6,989 bases of DNA. Origin: Pseudomonadota bacterium. Lineage in GTDB: Bacteria > Myxococcota > Bradymonadia > UBA4248. Below the pieces are notes generated by a model that made no database searches, was not told where the DNA came from, and saw only the letters and a program-made list of their open reading frames with translations. Positions within the stretch are counted from its first letter, which is position 1. Each line of letters starts with the position of its first letter. Both the position numbers and the translations under genes were made by a program. Shown here one piece after another: positions 1 through 6,596 of the stretch. The DNA lies in contig JAGACY010000235.1 of the NCBI GenBank assembly GCA_017613855.1, forward strand, positions 1 to 6,989, written 5' to 3'.

Positions 1-30
1 CTGCTCACTGCTAACCGTCACCCCAAAACC

Positions 31-46
31 TGGCATACAATTTGCT
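31..46 (+). promoter_or_regulatory. Putative sigma-54 (RpoN) promoter of the lipoprotein gene
   Basis: The bases TGGCATACAATTTGCT fit the sigma-54 -24/-12 consensus (TGGCAC-R-N4-TTGC-W) at every defined position but one, a T in place of the C after TGGCA. The invariant GG (32-33) and GC (44-45) are separated by exactly 10 bases. Transcription would start near base 57, giving a leader of about 48 bases. Sigma-54 promoters need an AAA+ enhancer-binding activator, whose upstream site would lie before this window. No convincing sigma-70 promoter is seen in these 104 bases. Confidence 0.65.
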
Positions 47-91
47 TGGTAAACATTTTCAGTTTTTGTGTTTCACCTTCCCTCTTTAAAT

Positions 92-97
92 AGGAGA
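92..97 (+). promoter_or_regulatory. Ribosome binding site of the lipoprotein gene
   Basis: AGGAGA lies 7 bases before the ATG at 105. This is a strong Shine-Dalgarno match at good spacing and supports that start codon. Confidence 0.75.
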
Positions 98-104
98 CAT
101 CACA

Positions 105-2183
105 ATGAAAAAAATGTTTTTAATTTCCCTGGCCGCACTTGCATGTATCTCGACTGCCTGTTCAGACGATGACGACAACAGATGTACAGCCGGTTTTACC
201 AAATGTGATAAGGACATCCTGTTGACTTGCTCTGCAGACAACCGCATCCAAAAGACCCAATGTCCAACGACCTGTTCCGAAATTGCCGGTGTTGCAGCTT
301 GCGACAGCCTTCCCGGTCAAGGGTGCGGTGACATCGATGACATTGGCAAATGCGTCGGGAACGTCGTTTATTTCTGTGAGAATGATCAGGTTCAATCCCA
401 GGATTGCGGCAATGACAAAGTATGCGGCCTGAATAGCAAAAACCTCTATGACTGCGTCGACAAACAAGTTGGCCCCGGCCCTGGCCCTGGCCCCCATGAA
501 GGTTGCGGCGAAGTGGATGACAAAGGCAAATGCGATGGCAACAAAGCCCTCGTCTGCGTCAATGGAGAGCTCAAATCCAAAGAATGCGCAGCCAACGAAA
601 CCTGTGGTGTCAGAGAGGATGGCCAGGTGGACTGCCTGAATAAAGGAAACAACCCAGAGAATCCCTGCGGCGATATCGATGGATATGGCAAATGTGAAAA
701 CAATGTCATTACCTATTGTGCCGAGGGTCCCAAACTGGAAACCCTGGAATGCACAGAGAATGAGATCTGTGATGTTGATCAGGACAATTATTATCAGTGC
801 GTCAAAAAAGTCACAGAGATAAGCAAAAAATGCGGCGAGGTTGATAAAGTCGGCAAATGTGAAGGCCAAGATGTCGTGTATTGTTCAGATGACAATAAAC
901 TGGTGTCGATGACATGCAACGATGACGAAGAATGTGCCCTGGATGCAAACGGTTTTTACAACTGTGTCGAAAAGGGTTCACAGCCAGAACCACAGCAGGG
1001 TTGCGGCAATATCGATATCTACGGCACATGCAAAAATAACGATGTTGTCTATTGTAATGTTGACAAGCTTGAAACCATCAAATGCTCGGCCAACGAATCC
1101 TGCGACACAGATTCTGATGGTTTCTACATGTGCTTCAAAAATATGACAGAAGAGCAAGGCAGCTGCGATATATTAGAGGATGATTTTGTTGGGAAATGCG
1201 ATGGCCAGAAAGTGCTTTTCTGCAGCTTAGATGAAAAACTCATGTCCTATGTCTGCAACGAGGATGAGAAATGTTCATTTGATCCCGAAAGCGGCTATTA
1301 CGATTGCATGGCAAAGGTTCCCTGCGGCAAGGTTGATAATGTTGGTGTTTGCAAAGACAACGTCGTTTCCTATTGCGAGGATGAAATTCTCAAATCAATA
1401 GAGTGTGAGGAAGGTTATGTCTGCGGCATGAATACAGTAGAAAACTACTATGACTGCCTCGAGAAAGAAGATCCCAATGCTTGCGGCGATGTCGATGCCA
1501 AAGGCAAATGCGATAACAACAAAGCCATTTATTGCGATGCCGACCAGCTTAAGACAGATGAATGCACCAAGGATCAGGAATGCAAAGCCGACAAGGACGG
1601 CAATTTCCGCTGTGTTGACAAAGCACCGGAAGATCCCTGCAAGGGCATTGACGCCAAAGGTAAATGCGACGGAAACAAAGCAACCTATTGCGATGCCAAT
1701 GTACTCAAGACGGACACCTGCACTGATGCTCAGGAATGCAAAGCCGATGATAACGGCAATTTCCGCTGCATAGACAAAGCACCGGAAGATCCCTGCAAGG
1801 GCATTGACGCCAAGGGTAAATGCGACGGAAACAAAGCGACCTATTGCGATGCCAATGTACTCAAGACGGACACCTGCAGTGAGGCTCAGGAATGCAAAGC
1901 CGATGACAACGGCAATTTCCGCTGCGTTGACAAAGCGCCGGCAGATCCTTGCGAAGGCATTGATGCCAAGGGTAAATGCGACGGAAACAAAGCTATCTAC
2001 TGCGACGCCAATCAGCTCAAAACCGACGAATGCAGCGAGGCTCAGGAATGCAAAGCTAATGGTGACGGCAACTTCCGCTGTGTTGACAAAGCCGAAATCG
2101 ATCCCTGTGAAAAATGCACTTCCAGCCAGAAATGCGAAAAGGATGAGCACGGTGATTATCAATGCATCGACCCGACTGAATAA
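105..2183 (+). CDS. Cysteine-rich repeat lipoprotein of unknown function
   Basis: Predicted exported lipoprotein of 692 residues. The N-terminus is a short type II signal peptide: MKKM, a hydrophobic stretch (5-18), then STA-C with C19 the likely lipidated cysteine; Ser at -3 is atypical of the lipobox. An acidic DDDD run follows. The rest is a divergent first unit (about 27-66), about eleven full modules of about 48-52 residues (from about 73 to 665), and a half module (666-692). The typical spacing is C-x8-C-x7-C-x9-C-x5-C-x9-C, with recurring elements GKC, YC, L-K and GNFRC. Six cysteines per module suggest three disulfides and therefore an oxidising, extracytoplasmic location. A Gly-Pro linker (123-130) separates modules 2 and 3. 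Similar GxC...C...C modules occur in lipoproteins of Myxococcota-type bacteria, but I know no defined function. Adhesion, surface coating or ligand binding are guesses. The start is fixed by the signal peptide and a good ribosome binding site. Not operonic with the next gene: a terminator intervenes. Confidence 0.93.
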   Translation: MKKMFLISLAALACISTACSDDDDNRCTAGFTKCDKDILLTCSADNRIQKTQCPTTCSEIAGVAACDSLPGQGCGDIDDIGKCVGNVVYFCENDQVQSQDCGNDKVCGLNSKNLYDCVDKQVGPGPGPGPHEGCGEVDDKGKCDGNKALVCVNGELKSKECAANETCGVREDGQVDCLNKGNNPENPCGDIDGYGKCENNVITYCAEGPKLETLECTENEICDVDQDNYYQCVKKVTEISKKCGEVDKVGKCEGQDVVYCSDDNKLVSMTCNDDEECALDANGFYNCVEKGSQPEPQQGCGNIDIYGTCKNNDVVYCNVDKLETIKCSANESCDTDSDGFYMCFKNMTEEQGSCDILEDDFVGKCDGQKVLFCSLDEKLMSYVCNEDEKCSFDPESGYYDCMAKVPCGKVDNVGVCKDNVVSYCEDEILKSIECEEGYVCGMNTVENYYDCLEKEDPNACGDVDAKGKCDNNKAIYCDADQLKTDECTKDQECKADKDGNFRCVDKAPEDPCKGIDAKGKCDGNKATYCDANVLKTDTCTDAQECKADDNGNFRCIDKAPEDPCKGIDAKGKCDGNKATYCDANVLKTDTCSEAQECKADDNGNFRCVDKAPADPCEGIDAKGKCDGNKAIYCDANQLKTDECSEAQECKANGDGNFRCVDKAEIDPCEKCTSSQKCEKDEHGDYQCIDPTE
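471..494 (+). repeat. In-frame hexanucleotide repeat encoding a Gly-Pro linker
   Basis: Four tandem copies of GGCCCY encode Gly-Pro four times (residues 123-130) between cysteine modules 2 and 3 of the lipoprotein. The unit is six bases, so gain or loss of a copy changes linker length without shifting frame. Confidence 0.8.
1632..2099 (+). repeat. Three tandem 156-bp copies inside the lipoprotein gene
   Basis: Copies run 1632-1787, 1788-1943 and 1944-2099, each starting at the GAT of an Asp-Pro-Cys codon trio and each encoding one 52-residue six-cysteine module. By hand count the first two differ at about 10 of 156 positions, several of them synonymous. The preceding module (from 1470) is closely related but 162 bp long because of two extra residues. 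A truncated fifth unit begins at 2100. The 5' modules of the gene are far more diverged, so the 3' end is where recent duplication or homogenisation has occurred. Confidence 0.9.
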
Positions 2184-2200
2184 TCTATAATCATCAACAG

Positions 2201-2226
2201 GTGCGGCGTATCGCAGATAGCCGCAC
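2201..2226 (+). repeat. Bulged-G hairpin H1 (REP-like family)
   Basis: Outer stem GTGCGGC (2201-2207) pairs perfectly with GCCGCAC (2220-2226). A single unpaired G (2208) is followed by an inner stem TATC/GATA closed by the trinucleotide loop GCA. It lies 17 bases after the lipoprotein stop codon and has no U-tract, so it is not itself an intrinsic terminator. It shares its architecture with hairpins at 2232-2254, 6250-6280 and 6288-6313. Confidence 0.7.
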
Positions 2227-2231
2227 CCAAG

Positions 2232-2254
2232 GGCCGTATGCGCAGCATAGGACC
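2232..2254 (+). repeat. Bulged-G hairpin H2 (REP-like family)
   Basis: Outer GGCC (2232-2235) pairs with GG..CC (2250-2254, with one extra A). An unpaired G (2236) precedes the inner stem TATGC/GCATA around the loop GCA. It has the same layout as H1 immediately upstream, with different but still complementary inner and outer pairs. Its core ATGCGCAGCATA recurs in reverse complement at 6222-6233. Confidence 0.6.
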
Positions 2255-2258
2255 GAAT

Positions 2259-2293
2259 GGCGCCGGAAGCACAGCTCCGGCGCCTCTTTTTTT
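2259..2293 (+). terminator. Intrinsic terminator of the lipoprotein gene
   Basis: A GC-rich stem GGCGCCGGA (2259-2267) pairs with TCCGGCGCC (2276-2284), extended by GC/GC with one bulged A, and has an ACA loop. It is followed by TC and seven Ts (2287-2293). This is a textbook Rho-independent terminator and separates the lipoprotein and kinase transcripts. Confidence 0.9.
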
Positions 2294-2309
2294 ATGTTTG
2301 TTCGAAATT

Positions 2310-2339
2310 GTGCCAAATTTCCATATTCTATGATATAAT
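2310..2339 (+). promoter_or_regulatory. Putative sigma-70-type promoter of the kinase gene
   Basis: A perfect TATAAT (2334-2339) is preceded by TG one base upstream (2331-2332), making an extended -10. A weak -35, GTGCCA (4 of 6 to TTGACA), lies at 2310-2315 with 18-bp spacing. The site sits just after the upstream terminator and 62 bases before the kinase start codon, so the kinase gene probably has its own basal promoter. Confidence 0.6.
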
Positions 2340-2401
2340 AAGATTGGTGTGGTTTATTCCGCGTATTTTGCCGTTTATTTACCTGAAATAATTCATCTGA
2401 G

Positions 2402-5400
2402 ATGCCAGATACTCCCAAACAAGACCTTCCCAACCCGGGTGACCGCCTGGGTGACCGTTACACAATTCTTCAACGAGTCAGCTTAGGCGGATTTGGTGCT
2501 GTTTACCGAGCACTGCAGGACAATCTGGGACGTGATATTGCACTGAAGGTACTGTTGCCCGACGTGGTCAATAACAATGCCGACTATGTCGAGCAATTCC
2601 GCCAGGAAGCGCTTTTGACAAGCCAGCTCAGACATCCCAATACCATCACCATATTCGATTATGGTCAAACCGAAACCGGATTGCTGTATTTGGTGATGGA
2701 ATGGCTCGATGGCAAGACGCTTACCGAAGTCTTAAAAGAAGAAGGTGCGCTCAGCTATGATCGCTGTCTGCACATCAGCAATCAGATACTGAAATCCCTG
2801 AGCGAAGCCCACGAACGCGGCATGGTACACCGAGATTTGAAGCCATCGAATCTGATGCTCTGTGTGCAATATGGCGAGCCCGATTTTGTCAAAGTGCTCG
2901 ACTTTGGGCTTGTCAAAAATCTCTCAGAAGGGACGCTCAGCATTCGCGGCAAAGCCGTCGAAGCACCGCATTTTACGGCCAAACGCCGTGCACCGGGCAC
3001 ACCGCATTACATGGCCCCGGAACAGGCCATGGGCAAAGGCACGACGACCTCTGCCGATATTTATGCCTTTGGACTCATTTTGCACGAGATGCTGACCGGC
3101 AAACGCGCCGTGGACGGCACCGATAAAATGGAAGTCCTGCTCAAGCAGGTACGACAGCCGGTTCCCCCGCTTCCCGAAGAATTCCGCGACACATTTTTGG
3201 GAAAAGTCGTCGCCCGATGCGTCGAAAAAGATCCGCTCAAACGCCCGCAAAATGCGACCGCTCTGCTCCGGGATTACCAGCTCAATGAAGAAACGCGCGG
3301 TATCGAAATCAACAATGCCGATTTTGAAGCCGCCGCACGCTGGAAAAGCCTTGCAGAACCCAAAGTTCATTCCGAAGTCAGCAGCTCTGTCAAAGACATT
3401 TTTGTCGGCAGAACCGCTGAAATCGATGAATTTAAAAGCATTATTCAAAAGAGCATGCAGGAAAATACCGGCATTGCGCTCGTGATCAGCGGCCAGACCG
3501 GTATTGGTAAAACTGCTCTGCTCAATAAGTTTACCGATATTTTCCTCGAAAGCACCAAGGGCATTCGGATTAATGCATCCTATCTGCCCCACAGCAATCT
3601 TTCGTTTTCTGCCGTCCGAACTGCACTCAAAAATTTCCTCAATGTACAGTCGGATGATGCCTCCGATGCACAGAACGAAATTAAGCGTGCACTCGCCAAA
3701 TACGGCATCACCGATTCGTATATCACGACCTTCATGACCCACTTTATCATCGGAAAATACGGTCAGTCCGGTGATGAAAGAGAGCAGGCTGAGCTCAGAC
3801 TCGAAGAGTTTTTCGATACACTCGCGAGATCTGCACCTGTCATGTTTACGGTCGAGAACCTCCATTGGGCAGACACGGACAGCCTCAATCTGATATGGAA
3901 ATCCGCACTCGCGGCAGTCACCAAGCACCGCATTTTCTTCCTGGTTTCGACCTATCGAAATCAGGCACTCACGGATAATCGCGAGCTCCAGATGCTTCTC
4001 GAGCGCCTCAACCGCCTCGATCACGTGCATTACCGGGAAATGCAGCTTGCATGGCTCAACAAAAAAGATTGCGCCGCCATTATCGAGAATTCCGTCAAAA
4101 TGCAGCGCCCCATGGCAAACCAGTGCATGCAGCTTTCGAAGGGAAATCCGCTCTTCCTCAATCTGGTTCTGCACTACATTCTCGACGAAAAACTCGCAGC
4201 GGGTACCGATGACGCACAAAAACTCGTCATCCCCAACTCGATCGAAAAAATATCCATCAAGCGCATCGACCAAATCGTGCGCAAATACAACCAGGCGGAA
4301 TATCGTGAAATCCTAAGGCGTGCTGCGCTCATGGGAGAAACGTTCTCCCTGTCGGCAGTCGAAGCATTGCTCCGGCGCGACGGCCAATACAACCTGCTCG
4401 ATTTTACCAGCCGCGCCCTCGAGATTTGGCGGCGCGAAGGCGTCCTCCGCAGGCAATGGGATGCCGAGATGTCGTTTGAATTCATTCATCCCCATCTCGT
4501 CGAATTCTTCGAAACAGATTCATCCCCCGAACTGCACCTCAACGTCGCGCATACCAAAGAATCCCTGGCTGCCAATGATCTCTTCATCAATCTCGAAGAT
4601 ATCGCCAAGCACTTTAAGCTCGGCGGCGACAAGAAAAACGCCCTACGATATCTCGAATTTGCCGCCAAATCTGCGTTGCAGAATACCAATCTCATCAAGG
4701 CGCGCAAGAATTACGAAGAGATGCTCCCGCTCTTTTCGCCGGATGAATCCCCCGAGACAATGAAAACCGTCTACTACCAACTCGGGGAACTCACACTCAG
4801 GCTCTCGGAATACGGCCCTTCAAAAGACTATTTCTCGAAAGCCATCTCTTACGCCCAGATTACCAACGATCCCCAACTCGAGGGCCTTGCCTATTGCGGT
4901 ATTGCCGAACTCGCACTCGCCCAAAATCTCATCGAAGAAGCGAGTTCCAATTACAACCGCGCAAAACAGGCACTCCCCGATGAAGATCCCAATATCCAGA
5001 GCAAATTGCTCCTCGGCATGGGAAAACTCTCCAAACTCAAGGCCGACTGGCAAGCCGCACTCGCATGTTTCCAAAAAGCTTACGATTACAGCTCAAACGC
5101 CGCAAACTTCGACCTCATGGGGAATTCCCTCTACGAACTCGGCGTCATCTACCTGTCCCTCGGCGCTGCGCGCCAGGCACACGAATGCTTTATTGCTGCA
5201 CAAAAGAATTATCAGACCGTCAGCAATACAGCCGATGAAGCCAGCGTTCTGCTGGCACTGTCCCAAACCTACGCCATCTTTATGCGCCCGGATGATGCAC
5301 ACATCGCCAACGAAACCGCCATCGAAATCTACCAAAAGCTCGGTGACCAGCTCGGTTTCGCATACGCACTTGCCCAAATGGGCAACCTCAATCTGCAGCA

Positions 5401-6202
5401 ACTCGCCTTCGATGAAGCTCAAAAATTCATCCTACGAAGCATGCCGCTCTTTAAGGATTTTCACGATCCCGTCGGAAATGCCCGCTGCCAGATGCTTTTA
5501 TCCAACATCGAACTCGCCCACGGGCAGCTCGACAACGCACTCACACTCACCAACCAGGCGCTCATCGAGTACCAAAAAACCGATAATTTCGGCGCCCAGG
5601 TGGCCCTCTATAACCAACTCGGGAAACTCAGCCTCCTGAACGGAAATCTCGAAGCGGCACAAACGGATCTCACACAGGGCGAGATGCTCCTCGACGTCCA
5701 CCAGTCCAACGCTGGACGCCCAGAATTGTACATGACATGCGGCCTGCTCTGCGAATGCAGAGGCGATTTCGCAAATGCCGAAAAATACTACAAACTCGCC
5801 CAGGACATCGCACAGCAAACTGAATTTATCGAACAGCTCTTCATTGCACGACTCAATATCATTAAAGTCAATGTCTTCTTCGCTCCCTCCAGATGGTACT
5901 ACGAAGAACTGCTCAAAATCGCCAACGATACACGCACCTATGGCCTAAAGACAGCTCAACTCGAGGCTTTGCTGCTCATCGTCTGGTTCGAAGGCGTCTA
6001 CGGCGAACAACACGTCTGGGAAAATCTCATGTCTGAACTGACGCGTTTCGTCCAGGTCCAGCGCATTCCCGTTCAAGGTCTGCTTCGCCAGTTCGAATTC
6101 AAAGTCGAAGTCATCCGCTTTATCAATCCAGAAGTATCGATGGCACTCCGTCAGAGTGCCGGCTGGATTCGCCAATATCTGAGCATGCCGGCGCAGATGT
6201 AA
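2402..6202 (+). CDS. Ser/Thr protein kinase–AAA ATPase–TPR signalling protein
   Basis: Predicted cytoplasmic 1266-residue signalling protein with no signal peptide or membrane span. Kinase domain about 20-290: glycine loop SLGGFG (27-32), ATP-binding Lys49 with Glu69 as likely partner, catalytic HRDLKPSN (143-150), DFG (167-169), YMAPEQ (203-208), Asp219 and Arg281. It therefore looks catalytically active, of the RD type. The stretch from DFG to APE is long and basic. ATPase domain about 343-600: entry motif FVGR, Walker A GQTGIGKT (364-371), and a Walker B-like ENLHWAD (485-491) in which the usual paired acidic residues read Glu-Asn. A helical segment follows (about 615-735, with MGETFSLSAVEALL from 644 and FEFIHPHLVEFF from 692), as in STAND-like regulators. 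About nine TPR-like units span about 787-1145, then a 120-residue helical tail. Kinase–ATPase–TPR fusions are characteristic of Myxococcota-type bacteria; the TPRs probably bind partners or substrates, which are unknown. An in-frame TGA at 2384-2386 makes this ATG the only plausible start, although its Shine-Dalgarno is very weak. Confidence 0.95.
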   Translation: MPDTPKQDLPNPGDRLGDRYTILQRVSLGGFGAVYRALQDNLGRDIALKVLLPDVVNNNADYVEQFRQEALLTSQLRHPNTITIFDYGQTETGLLYLVMEWLDGKTLTEVLKEEGALSYDRCLHISNQILKSLSEAHERGMVHRDLKPSNLMLCVQYGEPDFVKVLDFGLVKNLSEGTLSIRGKAVEAPHFTAKRRAPGTPHYMAPEQAMGKGTTTSADIYAFGLILHEMLTGKRAVDGTDKMEVLLKQVRQPVPPLPEEFRDTFLGKVVARCVEKDPLKRPQNATALLRDYQLNEETRGIEINNADFEAAARWKSLAEPKVHSEVSSSVKDIFVGRTAEIDEFKSIIQKSMQENTGIALVISGQTGIGKTALLNKFTDIFLESTKGIRINASYLPHSNLSFSAVRTALKNFLNVQSDDASDAQNEIKRALAKYGITDSYITTFMTHFIIGKYGQSGDEREQAELRLEEFFDTLARSAPVMFTVENLHWADTDSLNLIWKSALAAVTKHRIFFLVSTYRNQALTDNRELQMLLERLNRLDHVHYREMQLAWLNKKDCAAIIENSVKMQRPMANQCMQLSKGNPLFLNLVLHYILDEKLAAGTDDAQKLVIPNSIEKISIKRIDQIVRKYNQAEYREILRRAALMGETFSLSAVEALLRRDGQYNLLDFTSRALEIWRREGVLRRQWDAEMSFEFIHPHLVEFFETDSSPELHLNVAHTKESLAANDLFINLEDIAKHFKLGGDKKNALRYLEFAAKSALQNTNLIKARKNYEEMLPLFSPDESPETMKTVYYQLGELTLRLSEYGPSKDYFSKAISYAQITNDPQLEGLAYCGIAELALAQNLIEEASSNYNRAKQALPDEDPNIQSKLLLGMGKLSKLKADWQAALACFQKAYDYSSNAANFDLMGNSLYELGVIYLSLGAARQAHECFIAAQKNYQTVSNTADEASVLLALSQTYAIFMRPDDAHIANETAIEIYQKLGDQLGFAYALAQMGNLNLQQLAFDEAQKFILRSMPLFKDFHDPVGNARCQMLLSNIELAHGQLDNALTLTNQALIEYQKTDNFGAQVALYNQLGKLSLLNGNLEAAQTDLTQGEMLLDVHQSNAGRPELYMTCGLLCECRGDFANAEKYYKLAQDIAQQTEFIEQLFIARLNIIKVNVFFAPSRWYYEELLKIANDTRTYGLKTAQLEALLLIVWFEGVYGEQHVWENLMSELTRFVQVQRIPVQGLLRQFEFKVEVIRFINPEVSMALRQSAGWIRQYLSMPAQM

Positions 6203-6214
6203 ACCTTTATGGGT

Positions 6215-6242
6215 GCCGCCTTATGCTGCGCATTGCGGCGGC
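6215..6242 (-). repeat. Hairpin H3, degenerate REP-like copy
   Basis: GCCGCC (6215-6220) pairs with GGCGGC (6237-6242), and inside it ATGC pairs with GCAT around TGC (6223-6233). Read on the minus strand it contains ATGCGCAGCATA followed by AGG, nearly the same core as H2 at 2238-2251. The position of the TAT pairing is imperfect, so it is a decayed family member in inverted orientation. Confidence 0.5.
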
Positions 6243-6249
6243 TCTGTGC

Positions 6250-6287
6250 GTGCTATTCGGCATAAATGCCGAATACGCACTTTTTTT
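6250..6287 (+). terminator. Intrinsic terminator of the kinase gene (hairpin H4)
   Basis: GTGC-TATTCGGCA (6250-6262) pairs with TGCCGAATA (6267-6275) and GCAC (6277-6280), leaving one bulged C (6276) and a TAAA loop. Seven Ts follow immediately (6281-6287). It lies about 48 bases after the kinase stop. Read on the minus strand the bulge is a G directly before TAT, the same placement as in H1, H2 and H5. There is no T-run in the minus direction, so it serves the kinase transcript only. Confidence 0.88.
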
Positions 6288-6313
6288 CGGTCGGCTATTG
6301 CATACGCCGACCG
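6288..6313 (-). repeat. Bulged-G hairpin H5 (REP-like family)
   Basis: A perfect 8-bp outer stem CGGTCGGC (6288-6295) pairs with GCCGACCG (6306-6313). The inside pairs TAT with ATA around TGC, with one unpaired C (6305). On the minus strand this reads outer stem, bulged G, TAT-GCA-ATA, outer stem. That is the H1 layout with different outer-stem sequence and one fewer inner pair. Confidence 0.65.
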
Positions 6314-6324
6314 CGCGAAGCGCG
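6312..6324. repeat. Short GC hairpin abutting the minus-strand stop codon
   Basis: CGCGC (6312-6316) pairs with GCGCG (6320-6324) around GAA. It overlaps the foot of H5 by two bases, so both cannot form fully at once, and it ends one base before the stop codon of the minus-strand gene. No T-run follows in either direction; it may be a 3' stability element. Confidence 0.4.
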
Positions 6325-6591
6325 CTAGTCCTTGCTCTTCTTGACCTTCCCCTGGAACAGCGACGCCAGTGCCAGAATAACAATCGCACCCAAAATGGCT
6401 GACCCCAACTGGCCAATAAAGCCACCCCAGGTAATGTTTAAAAGGCCAAGCAAGAACGTACCAACGACACCACCGATGATACCAAGCACCGAGTTGACGA
6501 TGAAACCAAAGCCACCGCCACGCATGATCTTGCCAGCCACGAATCCGGCAAGACAGCCCATCAGTATAGAGACTATAATTCCTGTAATCAT
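6325..6591 (-). CDS. GlsB/YeaQ/YmgE-family small membrane protein
   Basis: An 88-residue integral membrane protein of the transglycosylase-associated (GlsB/YeaQ/YmgE) family; the length is normal for it. Three hydrophobic segments are visible, at about 1-22, 28-52 and 61-79. The first ends in the family-typical motif AGKIMRGGGFG (19-29). Many small Gly residues pack the helices, and the tail KVKKSKD is positively charged, predicted cytoplasmic. Family members are widespread and often induced by envelope, osmotic or stationary-phase stress. Their biochemical role is unclear, and the 'transglycosylase-associated' name is historical. The start is supported by AAGGAAA (6597-6603 on the minus strand) with 5-base spacing. 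The gene is convergent with the kinase gene, 122 bases apart. No U-tract terminator of its own is seen, so its message may run into antisense of the kinase 3' end or end by Rho. Confidence 0.93.
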   Translation of the reverse strand: MITGIIVSILMGCLAGFVAGKIMRGGGFGFIVNSVLGIIGGVVGTFLLGLLNITWGGFIGQLGSAILGAIVILALASLFQGKVKKSKD

Positions 6592-6596
6592 GTCGA

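Noticed and set aside
162..869. Minus-strand open frame of 235 codons opposite the first lipoprotein modules
   Set aside because: Same reason: a shadow of the plus-strand coding frame, with no recognisable domain.
1395..2162. Long minus-strand open frame (255 codons) opposite the cysteine repeats
   Set aside because: It is repetitive because the plus-strand modules are repetitive, its hydrophobic look is the complement of Lys/Asp/Cys-rich codons, and it has no convincing ribosome binding site. The plus strand has a signal peptide and conserved cysteines.
2201..2293. Riboswitch or attenuator in the kinase 5' leader
   Set aside because: The hairpins lie upstream of the best promoter (-10 at 2334-2339) and end in a terminator for the preceding gene, so they would not be in the kinase transcript.
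2924..4273. Minus-strand open frame of 449 codons inside the kinase gene
   Set aside because: The plus strand across this interval encodes intact kinase and ATPase motifs; the antisense protein has no recognisable family and reflects codon usage.
2201..6313. Composite transposon carrying the kinase gene between inverted repeats
   Set aside because: The flanking similarities are short hairpin cores rather than matching terminal repeats, no transposase is present, and no target-site duplication is seen.
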